Source of the DNA: Chrysomallon squamiferum
Lineage: Eukaryota; Mollusca; Gastropoda; Neomphalida; Peltospiridae
Direction: 5' to 3'
Length of the DNA: 42,500 nt
Assembly: GCA_012295275.1 (NCBI GenBank)
Contig: CM022672.1
Coordinates: forward strand, 1,806,443 to 1,848,942
In this document: one piece after another, positions 10,951-20,871 of the stretch
Layout of the letters: each line of letters starts with the position of its first letter
Numbering within the stretch: the stretch's first letter is position 1
The notes under the pieces: model-generated
Database searches by the model: none
Seen by the model: only the letters and a program-made list of their open reading frames with translations
What the model was told of the DNA's origin: nothing
Translations under genes and position numbers: made by a program

Positions 10951-11293
10951 GTTATTTTTCAAAGTGTTATCATTTTTCACCCACTGCTTGTATGGTGATA
11001 CTAATCTACACATTCTACCATCATCTTTGATGGTCTTTTGATGGATGATAAAGTATTGTAAACATATCACACTTTGAAATGTGAACTTCAAGAGAGAGTT
11101 AAAAAAAGAATGTATTTTATTATGAAATTAGCAGAAGATTATAAAACAGTCTTATGATGAAAGAAAAAAAATAACATCGAGAAGAGCAAGGTATTTTTGT
11201 GATGTAAATTGTTGTTGGATTTTTTGCAGAAAACTGCTCCCTCTGTTATGTAAAGACATTTTTTTTTTTTCTTTCTTTTTTGATGTTTTGAAG

Positions 11294-11544
11294 AAATAGA
11301 AGAATTTAAAAACCTCATGAAGTACAACCCTGTTAATAACAAACAGCTCGGCCAAAGATATTTTTTAATTTGTCAAAAGCCATGGAAAACAGCTTCAACA
11401 TCCATTTCTTCCAAAATTTTAAACTTTGAATTTTTTTCAACCATGTGTTTTAATTATTATACTGAGAACATTTCTATAAAATTAATGGGTCACAGAAAAC
11501 AGTGCAGAAGAGAATTAAAAACTCCATTGCTTCTGATAAAATAA
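11294..11544 (+). CDS. candidate terminal exon, 82 codons, unrecognised
   Basis: A long T/C tract ending in GATGTTTTGAAG forms a strong acceptor-like site. From it a phase-1 frame reads IEEFKNLMKYNPVNNKQLGQ, RYFLICQKPWKTAS and on to a basic C-terminus (HRKQCRRELKTPLLLIK) and TAA. The first 35 codons look coding. The middle is AT-driven (Phe, Asn, Ile). Frames of this length are expected by chance a few times in a window this large and AT-rich. No domain recognised. Confidence 0.27.
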
Positions 11545-11703
11545 TTAAAATGTACACAACAGTGAAATTTCTATTAATTTTGAATAGAATGTTATTTAGA
11601 TATATTTTAAGGTAACAGATTTTTCATATAAATATATATGTATGAACATGTACCTGCATATGAATATATTTATGACCTTCTCTACCCCTCATTTGTTTGT
11701 ATA

Positions 11704-11744
<41 letters not shown>

Positions 11745-13100
11745 GCTTTCTGTAATAACATCAAGTAGGAAATTGTAAACATTTAATACGACAATTAGAT
11801 TTTTTTTATAAACAGAATAAACTGTTAATGATAGGAAAAGTGGATGTGAAAAAAACCAAAAACATTAAGCTTAATTTTTTAATTTTTTTAATTTTTTTTT
11901 TTTAAATAAAAACTATGACAAAATGAGTCATAAACATGAATCTTTTTTCTCTCTTCATGGTAACTGAATTAACTACATCCTGGATCTAAAATTTTGATTT
12001 AATTCAGCTTAAACTATTTGTATTGCCTCTGAAAAAGAGCATTCCAGTGCCAGGAAATTTGAATTAGAAATTATTTTTATTGCTATTTAAAACTACACAG
12101 CCTACAATGAAGTGCTAACACGTTGATATTTGTCTCTTTCAACCCTCATACAGCAAAATATAAACAAATTATTTTATAAATGAATTAAAAACCACTAATT
12201 TGTATAAAATATCCTGCCAAAGATCCAACGTGTATTATAAATATTTCTTTTATTGCCATTCAAAAGCAAAGAAAATCTTCCAGCTGTGTACAATACACCA
12301 ACATTTTAAACATTCACACAAGATAAGAAAAATAGCTTTTAGGTGGTTTTCTTATAAATAAATATTCCAAAATGATGTAAGATTGTTAAATTACATTTCA
12401 GAAAGCATGCACCATACATACAGTTTTTACTGCAATACCTCAAACTTGTTCAATTCATAATGGTACTTACCTAAAATAGAAAAGAAGAAATGGTAAAAAT
12501 TATTATTATTAATTATTATTATTATTATTATTATTATTATGAATATTATTATGAATATTATTACATATTTCTTGAAAAAAAAATGTGTGTGTGTGTGTGT
12601 GTGCCTAAATAACTGGTAACAACAACAAAAAAAAAAAAAAAAAAAAAAATTATCGAAATAAGTATTAAAACAAAATTCCAAATACTGTATATGCAACCTA
12701 ACAATGAAATAAAAAGTAAACTTTTACCTAAAATGTGAAAATAAAGCTATGAATGTGAAACACAACTGCAAAAATCATCCACATTATAAAAGTTTATTTT
12801 TTAATTTATATTTGTTAAATTATCAGTATTAGCATGTAAACTCCTCTTCATTTAACATTTTGTAAATTCCTGTTAACATCACTGTTAACACATCTTAATG
12901 AAAATAAAAGTTTGAAGAAAGACATGTTTAATGCAAGTCCCATTTGGATGCCTACAAGTTGTCATCTGATTTGCAAAGCTCAGGCAATGAATATCTAGCA
13001 AAAATATTTATATGTAAATCAGAAAACCCACTCAATAATTCTATAGCTAATCTGTAATTAAGGAAAATTATTTTGATGTAAACTGAAAAAAAAAAAAAAA
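11545..13100. repeat. AT-rich DNA with (CA)n, (ATT)n and poly-A tracts
   Basis: (CA)n at about 11707-11743, (ATT)n at about 12498-12540, a short (GT)n near 12585-12602, and A runs near 12627-12649 and 13086-13102. A short minus-strand frame at 12427-12470 follows a very good acceptor but has only 13 codons. Nothing else recognised. Confidence 0.75.
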
Positions 13101-13124
13101 AAATTATATATAAATATATATTAG

Positions 13125-13262
13125 TATATGAAAACAAAAAGTATGAAAACTTGTTTATATGTAAATTAGAAAATTATCAAACCAAATTTATATATGAAAA
13201 CAAAAAGTATGAAAACTTGTTTATATGTAAATTAGAAAATTATCAAACCAAATTTATATATG
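13125..13262. repeat. 66-bp tandem duplication inside an older array
   Basis: The 66 bp at 13125-13190 are repeated without visible change at 13191-13256. Related but diverged blocks continue on both sides (GAATACAAAAACTAAAAAAC near 13262, similar motifs near 13010 and 13515), so a recent duplication sits within an older decayed array of about 13000-13620. Confidence 0.85.
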
Positions 13263-14097
13263 AATACAAAAACTAAAAAACCCATTAAATATGCTAGCTG
13301 AAACTTTAATAATCAAATTTATATGTAAATTAAAAACTAAAAAAAAAAAATATTCATATAAAATGAAGAAGACAAATTTATGTATTAATGTAAAAGTGAG
13401 ACAAAATATTCAGATTATAGACTGGGAGACTGGAAAATCTTCAAACTGATATATGAGCACAGAATCAATAGCCGATATTTATTATGGATGGGAATTCAAT
13501 AAATCAAATTTATTCATGAATACAAAAACCAATAACTAATATTTGGAAATTAAATCACATTCATTTCTGGACACAAGACCAATACAAATTATTTCTATGT
13601 AAATTGGAAGTCCAAGATAATTGGTCCAAATGTGAATTACATCAGGACAACTTTGTCAAGAAAATAATTTCATTTTCTTTGTCAGCGCAGGATCCTGATT
13701 AAATTTGCTTCGTTTTATTTCGTGTGACGGTTCATAGGATCAAAGCACTGTAAATGTTTACATGCTTCACACAGTCAACTTCTGTTATTAATAAAATTAT
13801 CTAAAGTAACAACAAATATGTTTGAATGTTAGTGGTTATTTGATGTGAATTAAATGTTTCACTGTACAGTGAAAAAACAGGAACCTCACTGTAGTATCTA
13901 TACAAACATATATATATATACACACAGACAGACATATATACACATACTCAGACACATACCAATATACTCACAGATACATATAACATAAGTACATACATAT
14001 GTACATATACACAGATGTATATTGATAAATACATACATACTCATATTCACATCAGATACCATTAAAAAGATTTATGAAAAAATTAAATAACAACAAA

Positions 14098-14128
<31 letters not shown>

Positions 14129-14550
14129 TAAAAATAAATTAAAAAAATAATGTTCTATGATATCAACTGACAGATATATTTCATCCTGTCTCTTGATAAA
14201 ATTTATTCCATTACATCTTCCGAAACAAGTAATTTTTAATAAATAAAAACGCACATAACAAATGCAATTACCACAGGCCCTGTGTTATATGTGTTAATCT
14301 CACCAGCACTCCACATCACAGCAACACCTGGAATTGTGTTACACTGTGTAACATTCTTCTTTGATCTTGTTGAATAAAAACACTACATCAGGTGCAGTCT
14401 GTGTACACTGACTGGTTCCGAATGCACCCAGCCAGCTGCATGTGATTTCCCCCAGATTTCAACCATAATGAACACACATGGGATAGAAAAAAAGAAAAAA
14501 AGAAAAAAAATGTTTTTCTGCAGTGAGCACTCAGTACATTTCTAACCCAT
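13263..14550. other. AT-rich DNA, microsatellites, one G+C-richer island
   Basis: Decayed repeat to about 13620, (TA)/(CA)/(CATA) repeat at about 13905-14040, (AAT)n at about 14098-14122. 14270-14480 is more complex, with higher G+C, but has no convincing frame on either strand. Confidence 0.6.
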
Positions 14551-14733
14551 TGTTACACCTGGTCATATATAGATAGTTATAAATCTTGAGAGAAGAAACC
14601 CACTTCTAAGCTATGTGTTACTCCTCCTTATTAGCAGTAAGAAATCTTTTATATATACCTTACCATTGGAAACGATATACAGTAGGCTAAAACAAAGCAG
14701 TCATTTTTAACTTGACCAGTCTGGATTATGAAA
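14551..14733 (-). mobile_element. molluscan-type SINE, head-truncated
   Basis: Contains GAGAGAAGAAACCCACTTCT, ACTCCTCCTTATTAGCAGTA and AAATCTTTTATATATACC in the order of the reversed SINE body, then loses similarity before the tRNA-like head and meets the next copy in the same orientation. Confidence 0.65.
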
Positions 14734-14736
14734 ACA

Positions 14737-14945
14737 ACAGAGAAGAAGCCCACTTTTGATTTACGTTAGACTATTCTTTTTTAATTAGCAGTAAAGAAAC
14801 TTTTGTGTGCACCATCCCATAGATGGGAAAGCCAACATACTGACTCCATGATAAAACTGTCATGGTGAATTGGCTGGGATCTGGAATAGCCCAACAAACA
14901 GTACACTGATCACATCAAAGCTTAATTCTAACCACTAATTTATTA
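14737..14945 (-). mobile_element. molluscan-type SINE, nearly complete, reverse orientation
   Basis: Starts with AGAGAAGAAGCCCACTTTTG, continues AATTAGCAGTAAAGAAACTT, TGTGCACCATCCCATAGATG, GTGAATTGGCTGGGATCTGG, AATAGCCCAACAAACAG, and ends in ACTGATCACATCAAAGC and TTCTAACCACT, which read as the reverse of a tRNA-like head. It is the best preserved copy in the window and the main evidence that the DNA is molluscan. Confidence 0.72.
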
Positions 14946-15240
14946 TACTCTCCATTTATTAGGAAAGTGAGAGGATTCAGTAGTAAACCACTGTGAATTG
15001 AACACTGACATAAAACTCATCTCTTTATGTCTGTGAAACATGAAACAACCTAACAGAGCACCCAGAAGGACTGAACCAGTTATCTATCACACACCAAGTT
15101 CAGCTCTAATACTGACCATGTCTTTATGTCTACCAAACATGAAAAACAGGTTATCAGTGCACAAAGAATAATTGATCCAATAAACCCATCAACACTGACC
15201 TAAAATCCATTATTTCATGTTTGTAAAAGACTTCAGCCTC
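14946..15240. repeat. three imperfect repeats flanking the minisatellite
   Basis: Similar blocks start near 15004, 15111 and 15194 (ACTGACATAAAACTCATC, ACTGACCATGTCTTTATG, ACTGACCTAAAATCCATT), each followed by TTTATGTCT/TTCATGTTT and GTGAAACATG/CAAACATG/GTAAAAG. They may derive from SINE head DNA. The 55-bp array starts directly after the third. Confidence 0.5.
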
Positions 15241-16231
15241 TAACAGTCAGAGTACATTGAGATGTATGTAACTGCCACACATGTATTCTTTGAACTAACA
15301 GTCAGAGTACATTGAGATGTATGTAACTGCCACACATGTATTCTTTGAACTAACAGTCAGAGTACACTGAGATGTATGTAACTGCCACACATGTATTCTT
15401 TGAACTAACAGTCAGAGTACATTGAGATGTATGTAACTGCCACACATGTATTCTTTGAACTAACAGTCAGAGTACACTGAGATGTATGTAACTGCCACAC
15501 ATGTATTCTTTGAACTAACAGTCAGAGTACATTGAGATGTATGTAACTGCCACACATGTATTCTTTGAACCAACAGTCAGAGTACATTGAGATGTATGTA
15601 ACTGCCACACATGTATTCTTTGAACTAACAGTCAGAGTACATTGAGATGTATGTAACTGCCACACATGTATTCTTTGAACTAACAGTCAGAGTACATTGA
15701 GATGTATGTAACTGCCACACATGTATTATTTTGAATCAACAGTCAGAGTACATTGAGATGTATGTAACTGCCACACATGTATTCTTTGAACTAACAGTCA
15801 GAGTACATTGAGATGTATGTAACTGCCACACATGTATTCTTTGAACTAACAGTCAGAGTACATTGAGATGTATGTAACTGCCATACATGTATTCTTTGAA
15901 CTAACAGTCAGAGTACATTGAGATGTATGTAACTGCCACACATGTATTCTTTGAACTAACAGTCAGAGTACACTGAGATGTATGTAACTGCCACACATGT
16001 ATTCTTTGAACTAACAGTCAGAGTACACTGAGATGTATGTAACTGCCACACATGTATTCTTTGAACTAACAGTCAGAGTACACTGAGATGTATGTAACTG
16101 CCACACATGTATTCTTTGAACTAACAGTCAGAGTACATTGAGATGTATGTAACTGCCACACATGTATTCTTTGAACTAACAGTCAGAGTACATTGAGATG
16201 TATGTAACTGCCACACATGTATTCTTTGAAC
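15241..16231. repeat. 55-bp minisatellite, 18 tandem copies
   Basis: Unit start TAACAGTCAGAGTACATTGA, unit end CATGTATTCTTTGAAC. Starts fall every 55 bp from 15241 to 15681 and every 55 bp from 15737 to 16177. The ninth unit is 56 bp (ATTATTTTGAAT variant). Units are nearly identical. The main variant is ACATTG versus ACACTG: units 3, 5, 14, 15 and 16 carry C. Single changes also occur in units 7 and 12. 55 is not a multiple of three and no frame runs through it, so it is not protein-coding. The homogeneity points to recent expansion or gene-conversion upkeep. Confidence 0.97.
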
Positions 16232-16680
16232 CAATTTTCACAAGACGTCCTTCCTTTTACGTGTAATAGTGTCAACTCAGATTGTAATTATTTGCCAAAG
16301 GCATCCTTACAAAGTTGCAGCAGGTCTAATAAGTCATCATTATCCACTTCTTTGCCTCTATTATACTCTCTTAGACTCGAGTCGTGGAATACACTTAATT
16401 TGGAGAGCCCACGTTTTAGTTGGTGCTGTATATGTCATTTATAAAGGAACGCCTGAAGGATTTTAAATTCTCCTTCGAAGTGGATGAAAAAAGAGTTAAA
16501 TATTATGATAATAATATAAAAATATGAAAAAAAAACTGAAATTAGGTAGGTAGAAAGGTAGAAATACAAATTGGTAGATAACTAGATAGACAGATAAAGA
16601 AACAGACAGACAGACAGACAGTCAGAGAGACAGACATAGAGAGAGATGATGGGTAGAAATAGAAAAGCATATTCTACAAT
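16232..16680. other. unique DNA then (CAGA)n microsatellite
   Basis: 16232-16465 is moderately complex, with two short overlapping frames that I do not regard as coding. A (CAGA)/(GACA) repeat lies at about 16580-16645. Confidence 0.55.
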
Positions 16681-16687
16681 CTGTGAT

Positions 16688-16800
16688 AAACCAGTCTTTG
16701 GCACTGGGTTTGGAAACAGACAAAAAGGTACAGTGAACAGAATTGATCCTGGAAACCCTCATGCCTCAAAAACAATGCTCTGATGACTAGACTGTACTTA
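16688..16800 (-). mobile_element. SINE head and partial body, reverse orientation
   Basis: AACCAGTCTTTGGCACTGGG, TTTGGAAACAGA, ACAGAATTGATCCTGG and CAATGCTCTGATGACTAGAC match the reversed order of a SINE body and tRNA-like head. A second degenerate head (GAGAATTGATCCTAG, twice) follows at about 16845-16915. Confidence 0.6.
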
Positions 16801-17074
16801 CTTCATTGCTAAATTACTACATATTGACTGAATTACTGTGAGGAGAATTGATCCTAGTAACCCTAGAGAATTGATCCTAGATGACTAAGTGTGCTATCAT
16901 ACAACCAAACTGCACTTATTCCTATAGTCAGTGACCAAATTACTTCTCACTGTTTTTAATGACAGAAGAAATAAGAATCTGTTTCCTGATTTGGATCTCT
17001 CTTGCTCTAACTGTGATACATGGCAAATCTATAAAAATTTACATCAAGACATTGGTTTCTGGATCACTGTAAGA

Positions 17075-17155
17075 GCTTGAGTGTCAGGCTGGGTCAGTGG
17101 TTTAGTGGGTTAGCACATCAAGCTGTCAGTTCTCATTGAATGGCTCATTGGATAA
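17075..17155 (+). mobile_element. tRNA-like SINE head fragment
   Basis: GGGTCAGTGGTTTAGTGGGT, TAGCACATCAAGCTGTCAGT and TCTCATTGAATGGCTC have the layout of a tRNA-derived head. No body follows, and the (GT)n tract begins 65 bp later. Confidence 0.5.
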
Positions 17156-17218
17156 ACACTATTAACTGTCAGACTTGTTCAGAGTTCTCCATGGTTTGAC
17201 ACTGAGGAGCTACTTTGT

Positions 17219-17580
17219 CAGTGTGTGTGTGTGCATGTGTGTGTGTCTGTGTGTCTGTGTGTGTGTGTCTGTGTGTGTGTGTCTGCGTGTCTGCGTGTGT
17301 GTCTCTGTGTGTCAGTGTGTGTGTACTGTCTACCCTTATGTGTGTATAGACAGACAGATGGAACTGATGGATGACAGAATGATTATGATGGACCAGCACC
17401 AAGTTAATGTTAGAATGTGTCGGTGGGTGGATGGATGGATGAATGAATGGGTGGATAAAAGGATGGATTGTATGGATGTATGGATGGATGTATATGAAGA
17501 TAGACTATATAGACGGATAATGCATGGGTGAAGGTATGGATGAATAGATGAATGGATGAATGAATGAATGAATGGATTGA
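17219..17580. repeat. (GT)n then (GGAT)/(GAAT)n microsatellites
   Basis: (GT)n with CT interruptions at about 17219-17325, then an imperfect tetranucleotide (TGGA/TGAA) tract to about 17580. The 118-codon plus-strand frame across it is repeat-derived. Confidence 0.93.
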
Positions 17581-18860
17581 CATATTAAACAGTCTGTATG
17601 ATAGGTTAGTTGAAGAAAAAGATTACAAATTAGTGGGAAGGATGAAAATTATCAACCACGAGAGATGAAAACTTGGGAAATTGGAGAAACTAGAAAATAA
17701 AAAAATGTAAATATCAATTAATGACTGAGTGTATAATTTTCACAGGTAAGTGAAAAAATACTCAAACAAATAATGATGATTCAGATGACATACTCTGTAT
17801 TTTTTTTGTTTTTGTTTTTTTAGTATCTAGATATATATGCATTCATGGGAAAACAAAAATAAAATAATAATACTACTAATAATAATAATAATAATAAAAA
17901 TTAATAATAAATTACGAAAGAATATAAAAACATGTCCAGCCTAGTCATCTTTCCAAACTGAAAACGCCTGTCATAAAAATAAATAAATAAAGAAATCCAA
18001 TAACTCGTTCAAATTGCCCAGCACTGAGAGACTGAATCCAGACCTTCTGACTGCAAAGATTTTTTATTGTCAATAAATCAAGTGTTTTGTGTCGATCCCT
18101 CTCCCAGAGGATTTACATTTCATGAATAATATTCTTCAAAAGCAGAAGCAGTAATCTTTGTAAGTCAGCTTCTCCAGAATTGGCTAATGAATAATAATCT
18201 GAACAAGATGAGTCTAAAATTTTGTCTGTAATGTGAATTTTTTTGCAGGATTGTTTTCTTGAAGGTTCTTTTTGTTTCCATTTCTTCAGCTATTTTTAAA
18301 AAGTATTTATATCATTTCTTATTTTTCTTTTTTCTCTATTAATCAAAAAAAAAAAAACCAAAAATTTGAATTAAGGAAGAACAGGGTATCATGTTATCAG
18401 TATTAACTCATTTTTATTATTACTGTTTTTTAATTATTTTTCTTCTTGTTGTTCTTTCTGTTCTTCTTGTTGTTCTTCTTCCTCTTCTTCTTATTATTTA
18501 CTATTTATTTTGATTTTGATTGTTTTTTTGTTTTTTAATGGTGTATTAAGTGCATTATAACCTTGATATTTTTTCCTATTTAAGAAAATTAATTATTTTT
18601 AAAATTAGTCTACATCAGGAAACTGAGTATCATTATCTCTGACTCAAAGTACATTTGTGATGTTTTTTAAAACCTTTTATCTATAAATATATTAAGAAAG
18701 AAAAAAGCCATTACAAAAGCAGACTGAAGTTTATGATGAAAACACATTAATAACACATATTAACCTAAATATTTGATATGAAAAAACAGAAAAAAACAGA
18801 GTTGATACATTTTTAATCCAAGTCTTTTTTATTGTTTCTCAATCAATGCTTGCATGTTTT
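17581..18860. other. AT-rich DNA with a SINE head remnant near 18015
   Basis: (AAT)n at about 17875-17895. GAGAGACTGAATCCAGACC near 18025 resembles a reversed B box. (CTT)n-like pyrimidine DNA at about 18440-18495. No supported gene. Confidence 0.6.
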
Positions 18861-19036
18861 ATGTATGTATGTATATGTGTCTGTCTGTCTGTCTGTCTGT
18901 ATGTATGTATGTATGCATGCATGTATGTTTGTATGTATTTATGTGTTTGAGTATGTATGTCTGTCTGTTTGTCTGTCTGAATGTATGTACGTATGTGTGC
19001 ACATATGCATGTATGTTTGTCTATTTGTATGTATTA
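18861..19036. repeat. (TATG)/(TGTC) tetranucleotide repeat
   Basis: Imperfect TATG, TGTC and TGCA tetranucleotide runs. The Cys/Met/Tyr/Val frames are artefacts. Confidence 0.93.
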
Positions 19037-19141
19037 CTGAATCTATTTCAATCATCTGGTTCTATATTTTCATCTTCCACTTGAAGGCTCAGGCTTACTC
19101 TGCTGTATGATTGAGTACATTCTCATTACTTCACTCTGTAG

Positions 19142-19184
19142 CTGTAATTGTCACCACAACCTTAGACAGGCTCTCCAGAGACAG
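19142..19184 (+). CDS. candidate penultimate exon, 14 codons
   Basis: Acceptor: a pyrimidine-rich tract, CTCATTACTTCACTCTGTAG. Donor: GACAG|GTAATG. After one leading base the frame reads CNCHHNLRQALQRQ and ends exactly in phase 0, which matches the phase-0 entry of the exon at 19413. The intron between them (228 bp) holds a (GT)n microsatellite. One alternative frame is open, but when joined it meets a stop early in the next exon. The pairing of sites and frames makes this more credible than an isolated open frame. Upstream exons were not found. Confidence 0.45.
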
Positions 19185-19412
19185 GTAATGTCGGATTGTA
19201 TCAAAGTTATTGCATTTTGCTTCCGGCATTCCTTAATGAAATTACATGAGTTAGATGTCTAATATGCAACAGATTTCCTCCTGTCCACCTAGTTCCAGTA
19301 AAAAATGAGTGTGTGTCTGTCTGTGTGTGTGTGTGTGTGTCTGTGTGAGAGACAGACAGGATATTACAGAAAAGACATTCATTTCTCACTCTGCCCACAT
19401 TTACCCATTCAG

Positions 19413-19550
19413 CCGTACACAGATAAAGAACACATCAATTCTCACACACAGAGAGATGTCCTGCTGAATGTGTTAAAGAGTTTTTGTATTCCTGCAGAAG
19501 ACATGGTGATGAGAAAACTCAAGCAACTCATCCAGTCTCTCTCAGACTAA
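19413..19550 (+). CDS. candidate terminal exon of an unrecognised gene, 45 codons
   Basis: A strong acceptor (TTTCTCACTCTGCCCACATT, then TACCCATTCAG) opens a phase-0 frame PYTDKEHINSHTQRDVLLNV, LKSFCIPAEDMVMRKLKQLI, QSLSD, then TAA. Codon use is balanced and local G+C is well above the surroundings. The last 30 residues look like two amphipathic helices. No signal or membrane segment is seen. The frame continues upstream into a (GT)n tract, but the acceptor removes that part. Joined to 19142-19184 it gives a 59-residue C-terminal region. An AATAAA at 20033 lies inside the MITE downstream and could serve as poly(A) signal. Family not recognised. Confidence 0.55.
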   Translation, partial: PYTDKEHINSHTQRDVLLNVLKSFCIPAEDMVMRKLKQLIQSLSD

Positions 19551-19886
19551 GAAGACAACCTAAGACTGTCCTCATTAGTGGACACTGTATCACAGCCACT
19601 GACAAGGACAACAATGGTGACCAGTGAATGTAACGTATAGAAATTACATTAATTGGTCTGGCTCGGGGTTTTTATTTCTTGTCATGTTTTTTGTTTGTTT
19701 GTTGAGTGTAGTTTGAAGTGAGAGATTTGTCTGTTATAATCAGTCAATAATGTCAATCACATAATGATTATAGTTAATCAAATGGAACATATAAAAACTG
19801 TTTTAAAATCTGTCACGGTGTTATGTGTGATATTTGTAACAGAGTTTTTTTGGTTGTGGAGTTGAAGAAAAACTCTTGTTTATATA
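19551..19886 (+). other. probable 3' UTR of the gene ending at 19550
   Basis: Follows the stop codon. Moderately complex for 120 bp, then AT-rich. No other open frame. The inference depends on the exon call. Confidence 0.4.
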
Positions 19887-20099
19887 CAGGGTGTCCCAGA
19901 AGTCACACACCATATACATGTATATATTTTATTTTTTTTATATTACAGAGTAAAAAACAGTTTTATAAAGAGAATTGAAGTATGTATCAATGCAGAGGAC
20001 AAGCAATTTGAGCATTTGTTATGATTATTATTAATAAAAATGTTATTCATATGTATCTAAATAAAAATCTTCAGGGTGCATGACTTCTGGGACACCCTG
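19887..20099. mobile_element. MITE, 213 bp, 25-bp terminal inverted repeats
   Basis: The left end CAGGGTGTCCCAGAAGTCA (19887-19905, extending to 19911) is repeated inverted at 20075-20099. 23 of 25 positions match and the outer 19 are identical. The interior is AT-rich and noncoding. CAGGGTGTCCC ends are typical of Tc1/mariner-like elements. The left flank is TA and the right flank CA, so a TA target duplication would need one later change. Non-autonomous: no transposase frame. Confidence 0.85.
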
Positions 20100-20740
20100 C
20101 ATATGTATATATAATTATGTATGTGAATTTCAGTATTGAACATCCATGCACTGGTCTGTCTCCTGTTACTACATTCAAACCTCTTCAAATAATTTGTGTA
20201 TATGTGTGCATGCATGTGTGTTTGTGTGTGTATTTATGGATGTATGTATACATGTTATAATGTGAGTATGTTTGTAAATGTGTATGTGTGTGTGTACGCC
20301 TGTAATTATGCATGTGAATATATTTGCATATGTTTCTATGTCTATGTATGCATGTATTTTTTATCTGTGAGAATATATATATAGTATCCTATTTCCTATA
20401 GGTGTAAAAAAAATACTATCATAAAGTTATCTGAATTAAAAATAGAAAATTAAAAAAAAAAAACATCAGAAAGGAGAGTACATGTAAACTCTGAACTAAT
20501 GAAAGCAGATGAAGTAAAAATGTTCTGATAAACCTGTTGCCCTCTTCACTTATAATTTATAGTCTATTACACAAGCCAAATTAGCCAAATGAATACACAC
20601 ACACTGACAGTAATGGCTGCAAAATCATCTTAGGCCAGAGTCTATTCCTGATGAAAACTGTGGGGAGCATCATGATCAATTTGCCAGTTGATGTTTTCAG
20701 TCTCACTTCAAGTCTAGGTCACAAGGCTCCTTGGAAAGTT
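20100..20740. repeat. (TATG)/(TG)-rich repeat and unique DNA
   Basis: 20190-20390 is TG/TATG-rich. 20390-20640 is AT-rich. 20640-20740 is more complex and leads into the 18-bp minisatellite, with a plus-strand open frame (MKTVGSIMINLPVDVFSLTS) that I do not recognise. Confidence 0.6.
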
Positions 20741-20871
20741 CAGTTCTTATGTCTGATTCAGTTCTTATGTCTGATTCGGTTCTTATGTCTGATTTGGTTC
20801 TTATGTCTGATTCAGTTCTTATGTCAGATTCAGTTCTTATGTCAGATTCAGTTCTTATGTCAGATTCAGTT
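20741..20871. repeat. 18-bp minisatellite, 7 copies plus part of an eighth
   Basis: Unit CAGTTCTTATGTCTGATT. Starts are at 20741, 20759, 20777, 20795, 20813, 20831 and 20849. Units 3 and 4 vary at the first two bases, and units 5-7 carry CAGATT in place of CTGATT. Because 18 is a multiple of three, a plus frame (20651-21058) reads it as a hexapeptide repeat, FLCLIQ then FLCQIQ. The frame ends in T-rich low-complexity DNA, so coding is doubtful. Confidence 0.93.

Noticed and set aside
12427-12470. Minus-strand short exon after an excellent acceptor (13 codons, KYHYELNKFEVLQ)
   Set aside because: Too short. T-rich DNA gives many such acceptors, and 13 open codons are the chance expectation.
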